Virus record (IMG/VR): IMGVR_UViG_3300033571_006301
Span: 1-20,485 of that record
From: a virus
Direction: 5' to 3' (one strand)
Length of the DNA stretch: 20,485 bases
Position 1 is the stretch's first letter, and each line of letters starts with the position of its first letter. Positions 18,328 to 20,485 of this stretch are shown here, in pieces. The notes beneath the pieces are model-generated. The model was not told the origin of the DNA. It did not search any database and saw nothing but the letters and a program-made list of their open reading frames with translations. The translations under genes were made by a program, and so were the position numbers.

Positions 18328-18793
18328 TCCAGAAATGCAAGGGACTCTCGATTCCCTCTGCGGTCTGTATGCTATAACGAACGCTTTTAGACTTGCTCTA
18401 AAAGATAAAGAAGAAAACGGCGAAAAGATATTCCACACAATTCTAGATTGTATCCCGAATAATCAGCTCGCACGTTTTATCAAACTCGGAATGACTTTGC
18501 GGCAGGTTCTTTATGTTTTGCGTAGGTCTGCCCCTAAGTTTGGACTAGCTTTTGAAGTTGTCCCTTGTGCAAGAAAAGGCAGGTTCCAGAAACTAGCTAA
18601 ACAACAATATCCCTTGATTATAGGCGTCGAGGATAATAACAAGATTTGGGGTGGCGGTCACTGGACAGTAATTCGCAAGATCACCCCAAAGCATGTTAAG
18701 TTGCAAGATAGCTCAGTGTTTGCTCGCCAAGTTTCTAGGCGCAAGTTTCCTGAGTTTGATATGAAAGAGATTATTAGGGTCTACAAACCCTAA
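18317..18793 (+). CDS. C39/papain-like cysteine protease, 158 aa
   Basis: The start is the ATG at 18317 (AGGAAG 7 nt upstream), inside the end of the phosphatase gene. QGTLDSLCGLYAITNAF places the nucleophile at C15 with the usual DSLCG..A.TNA helix start; GGGHWTVIRKI gives H115; KLQDSSV gives D131. A Cys-His-Asp order with the Cys near the N-terminus and GGHWxV matches the C39-like branch of papain-fold proteases and related transamidases. It has no signal peptide or transporter domain, so it probably acts in the cytoplasm. Coupling to a HAD phosphatase suggests a two-protein unit that edits a host target. The call is from motifs, so moderate to good. Confidence 0.72.
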   Translation: MRLNPEMQGTLDSLCGLYAITNAFRLALKDKEENGEKIFHTILDCIPNNQLARFIKLGMTLRQVLYVLRRSAPKFGLAFEVVPCARKGRFQKLAKQQYPLIIGVEDNNKIWGGGHWTVIRKITPKHVKLQDSSVFARQVSRRKFPEFDMKEIIRVYKP

Positions 18794-18795
18794 TA

Positions 18796-18899
18796 ATTTC
18801 AACTACTTAGCGCGGGGCGCGCCCGCTCGCAAGTTATTGATATTGTTGGGTTTTTTGCTTCACAAAGTTCTTGCCTTCTGCTCTGAGTTGGGCTATAAT
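18796..18899 (+). promoter_or_regulatory. Boundary cassette with promoter
   Basis: TTTCAACTACTTAG, hairpin GCGGG (18812-18816) / CCCGC (18822-18826), AAGTTATTGATATTG, TTTTTTGCTTCACAAAG, then TTGCCT (18871-18876)-N17-TATAAT (18894-18899). Confidence 0.75.
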
Positions 18900-18925
18900 C
18901 TATTTGTTGAGTCGGAGAAAGGCAG

Positions 18926-19111
18926 ATGGAAGCTAACACGCTAGTTTACTCAAGCTCAGGTAACTTCGCTATTGAGATCAAGCGCGAGGATACAAAATCT
19001 GAAACATTCGCAACGGTTACGTTCAAAAAGAAAAAGATCGGATTGCAGCCTATTTCAGCAGAGTTGAGTAACACGAAGGAAAAAATCTTAGATTTTCTCC
19101 AAAAAAACTGA
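18926..19111 (+). CDS. Unknown 61-aa protein
   Basis: Starts after CGGAGAAAGGCAG. Beta-rich first half (TLVYSSSGNFAIEIKREDTK, FATVTFKKKKIG) and a helical end (LSNTKEKILDFLQKN), so a small beta-sheet plus helix is likely. It is basic, with a Lys-rich centre, and could bind nucleic acid. No family recognised. Single-gene unit. Confidence 0.65.
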   Translation: MEANTLVYSSSGNFAIEIKREDTKSETFATVTFKKKKIGLQPISAELSNTKEKILDFLQKN

Positions 19112-19130
19112 AAAAGCGTGTTGACAGGTT

Positions 19131-19149
19131 CCAGAGTTTCTGCTAATAT
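19131..19149 (+). promoter_or_regulatory. Promoter of HTH paralogue 2
   Basis: TTGACA (19131-19136)-N17-TAATAT (19144-19149 by the shared GTTTCTGCTAA anchor). It matches the promoter of the 15236 gene in the spacer end, so promoter and gene were probably duplicated together. Confidence 0.65.
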
Positions 19150-19184
19150 CTAAAAGTTAAATGAGAAGCCAATAGGAGATGAAC

Positions 19185-19514
19185 ATGGCTGAAGCTGCTA
19201 AGAAGGTGAACTACACTGACGCTGACATCGCTACGCTGACCAATATGTATGGTGAGCTTGGCAATGATGGGCTTGATCGTATCGCTGAGACTCTCGGCAA
19301 GAGCGTTCGTTCGGTTCGAGCGAAGCTCGTTCGTGAAGGCCTGTATGTCACGCCTGTAAAGGGTGCGACTGCTAAGAAGGAAGGTCCGACTAAGAAGGAG
19401 CTTCTTAACGATCTGGAAAAGGTCGCGCCTTTTCCGGTTGATGGTCTGGTGGGTGCTACGAAGGAGGCTATCGCTTATTTGATTGCTTACTTCGCCCCTC
19501 GCAAGGATGCTTAA
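19185..19514 (+). CDS. HTH DNA-binding protein (paralogue 2), 109 aa
   Basis: AGGAG is 7 nt before the ATG at 19185; an earlier ATG at 19179 is too close to it. The first domain, VNYTDADIATLTNMYGELGN, then DGLDRIAETLGKSVRSVRAK, is nearly superimposable on that of the 15236 gene, and the second domain keeps KKELLNDLEK and DGLVGATKEA. Its codons are richer in GC and differ at many silent sites from the paralogue. Two diverged copies in one early region suggest hetero-oligomers or distinct target sites. The linker VKGATAKKEGP is basic and flexible. Confidence 0.8.
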   Translation: MAEAAKKVNYTDADIATLTNMYGELGNDGLDRIAETLGKSVRSVRAKLVREGLYVTPVKGATAKKEGPTKKELLNDLEKVAPFPVDGLVGATKEAIAYLIAYFAPRKDA

Positions 19515-19517
19515 TCC

Positions 19518-19556
19518 TTGACAGGTGTAGGCTCATTTGATATAATGAGCCTACAC
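19518..19556 (+). promoter_or_regulatory. Consensus promoter with the -10 box inside an 11-bp palindrome
   Basis: TTGACA (19518-19523)-N17-TATAAT (19541-19546), a perfect consensus promoter. GTGTAGGCTCA (19525-19535) and TGAGCCTACAC (19546-19556) are perfect inverted arms; the 10-nt loop holds most of the -10 box. It starts 4 nt after the HTH stop, so read-through RNA would form a hairpin here. Same architecture as 13651-13685. Confidence 0.8.
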
Positions 19557-19576
19557 TAAAGAATTGTGAGGACAAC

Positions 19577-19777
19577 ATGAAACGCGATTTAGGCGAAGTT
19601 ACTGGCAAATGCAAAATCTGCGAGATTAACCTTTGGGAAAAAACGGATAACAAGCCTGCAATTCTCCCGTGTGGTGTTGCGGCTTGCCCCTACGAAAAAG
19701 GTGGCGCAAAGTTTGAACGCCATGAGTTTTCGCCTATCGGTTCAGGTCTTGCACAGTTAATCGAGTCAAGCGACTAA
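19577..19777 (+). CDS. Small zinc-ribbon-like protein, 66 aa
   Basis: Starts after GTGAGGACAAC. CKIC (about residues 12-15) and CGVAAC (32-37) place four cysteines as CxxC...Cx4C, the usual ligands of a small zinc ribbon. The segment around the second pair (LPCGVAACPYEKGGAKFERH) has an extra His that could also bind metal. The rest is short and polar. It may bind DNA, RNA or a protein. It alone is driven by the palindromic consensus promoter, which suggests tight control. Confidence 0.72.
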   Translation: MKRDLGEVTGKCKICEINLWEKTDNKPAILPCGVAACPYEKGGAKFERHEFSPIGSGLAQLIESSD

Positions 19778-20016
19778 GCAACAAAGGTAAGTTACCGTTG
19801 GAGGGTAACACCGTGGTACGCGAGAGAACTGGTAGGTGGGGCGTACCACAAAACATGTATATTCACAGATGTTGCACGGGGTATCGTTAACAGACGTGTT
19901 AACTATGGGTTGACAGGGCTTTCACTCAACCCTAATACAACTCGGGCAAAAGCTGAGAACGGCAGATCACCGACTTCAAAATGTTGCCTTTATGCAACAT
20001 CTTTGAATATACATTT
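19778..20016 (+). ncRNA. Dense-hairpin, gene-free region upstream of tRNA-Lys
   Basis: No supportable gene. The predicted stems, in order: GCAACA (19778-19783) with TGTTGC (19870-19875), enclosing GTTACC/GGTAAC (19791-19809) and a 9-bp GTGGTACGC/GCGTACCAC (19813-19849); then two GTTAAC arms, GGGTTGA/TCAACCC, CTCGG/CTGAG, and ATGTTGC/GCAACAT near 19981. This density is more than ordinary spacer shows. Position next to a phage tRNA recalls GOLLD and ROOL RNAs, which sit beside tRNA genes in phages, but this region is shorter and I see no match to their sequence. Confidence 0.45.
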
Positions 20017-20092
20017 GGACCCTTAGCTCAATAGGTAGAGCAACGGACTTTTAATCCGCAGGTTGCCGGTTCGAGTCCGGCAGGGTCTACCA
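20017..20092 (+). tRNA. tRNA-Lys (UUU), CCA encoded
   Basis: A 76-nt cloverleaf. Acceptor GGACCCT / AGGGTCT (one G-U pair), D-arm GCTC/GAGC, anticodon loop CTTTTAA with anticodon TTT, T-arm GCCGG-TTCGAGT-CCGGC, discriminator A and an encoded CCA. The first anticodon-stem pair is A-C (27-43), slightly unusual. A phage copy would supply the Lys-AAA reader for the AT-rich, Lys-rich small proteins of the left arm. It follows the hairpin-rich region and precedes a boundary cassette. Confidence 0.95.
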
Positions 20093-20098
20093 AAACAC

Positions 20099-20207
20099 CA
20101 ACAAAATCAACCACTTACGGCGGGGCGTGCCCGCGACTAACTATCTGATACTACTAGCTTTTTTCCTGCACAAAGTTCTTGACTATTCGGCGGCTTTCCT
20201 CTATAGT
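20099..20207 (+). promoter_or_regulatory. Boundary cassette with promoter
   Basis: ACAAAATCAACCACTTACGG, hairpin GCGGG (20120-20124) / CCCGC (20130-20134), ACTAACTATCTGATACTACT, CTTTTTTCCTGCACAAAG, then TTGACT (20179-20184)-N17-TATAGT (20202-20207). Confidence 0.78.
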
Positions 20208-20228
20208 CTGAGCATGAAAGGAAAACAA

Positions 20229-20485
20229 ATGACAAATTCGAAAAAGGTTGCAGAGGTTGGTGGCTGGTTTGGTATGGTCCTAATTCATGGGGCTACTCTA
20301 CCTGTCACGCTTGGGGTTATTCTGGGATTGACTACTCACCTACCGCCGCTTAGCATGGTGGCAATGGTGTGGGTTGGGTTGGCTCTTTTCTTCTTCCGTG
20401 CTTTGGCTCGGTTTGATTGGCTCTATCTGGTTTCAAACGGTGTTGGCTTTACGTTCCAGAGTGTGCTACTCTATCTTATCTTGAA
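20229..20485 (+). CDS. Multi-pass membrane protein (cut by right edge)
   Basis: Starts at 20229 after AAAGGAAAAC; an in-frame ATG at 20214 lies at the predicted transcription start. At least 85 residues are visible. After a short charged N-terminus there are about three hydrophobic segments: WFGMVLIHGATLPVTLGVIL, LSMVAMVWVGLALFFFRALA and LVSNGVGFTFQSVLLYLIL, with RFDW between the second and third. Likely an inner-membrane protein of three or more helices. No family recognised, and the C-terminus is outside the window. Confidence 0.65.
   Translation, partial: MTNSKKVAEVGGWFGMVLIHGATLPVTLGVILGLTTHLPPLSMVAMVWVGLALFFFRALARFDWLYLVSNGVGFTFQSVLLYLIL

Noticed and set aside
10291-20207. The repeats as a CRISPR array
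   Set aside because: Copies are 0.5-2 kb apart with genes between them, variable in sequence and contain promoters; no regular spacers and no cas genes.

Overview
The window looks like part of a large tailed-phage genome of the T4-like (myovirus) type. The evidence is the marine/T4-type tail-fibre and virion genes, an A-type iron-sulfur carrier inside the virion block, a phage-encoded tRNA-Lys, very dense small genes with overlapping starts and stops, and many tiny unrecognised proteins. The rightward promoters are CTTGAC/TTGACT-N17-TATATT, which fits a sigma70-type RNA polymerase of an alphaproteobacterial host. Both the phage type and the host are inferences.

Left arm (1-9151, all minus strand, AT-rich): a late/virion block read right to left. 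In transcription order it holds an IscA/HesB-like Fe-S carrier, a putative tail-terminator-like protein, a putative terminase small subunit or HTH protein, a small virion protein, a 53-aa protein, a 1107-aa repetitive tail fibre, four small basic proteins (one of the DUF5872 type), an 854-aa tail fibre with a Tail Collar domain and HxH-containing repeats, an unknown 86-aa protein, and a 2OG-Fe(II) oxygenase that runs off the left edge. Most neighbours abut or overlap by 1-19 nt.

Hinge (9152-9560): a gene-free divergent region with hairpins, a very strong G-quadruplex candidate facing a C-rich inverted repeat, A/T tracts and a DnaA-box-like site. Transcription runs away from it on both sides. 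Three further gaps between 10.3 and 12.0 kb carry perfect TTATCCACA sites, so this may be an origin or control region.

Right arm (9561-20485, all plus strand): an early/accessory region of about 28 mostly small genes in units of 1-4. Recognisable products are two paralogous HNH endonucleases, a signal-peptide protein, a lipoprotein, an ArfA-like ribosome-rescue candidate, two paralogous HTH proteins, a BPL_N-like class I glutamine amidotransferase homologue, a DEDDh 3'-5' exonuclease, a HAD phosphatase, a C39/papain-like cysteine protease, a small zinc-ribbon protein and a membrane protein cut by the right edge.

The most striking feature is regulatory. At least eleven gene boundaries carry a roughly 100-bp cassette made of a GC-rich hairpin, a conserved TAAC.TATTGATATTA block, a T-tract and, in most copies, a sigma70 promoter. 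Other signals are promoters whose -10 box sits in the loop of a perfect palindrome, hairpins whose loop holds a stop codon, an ATG placed exactly 7 nt after the -10 box in four leaders, and two structured non-coding stretches (15579-15704 and 19778-20016, the latter beside tRNA-Lys).
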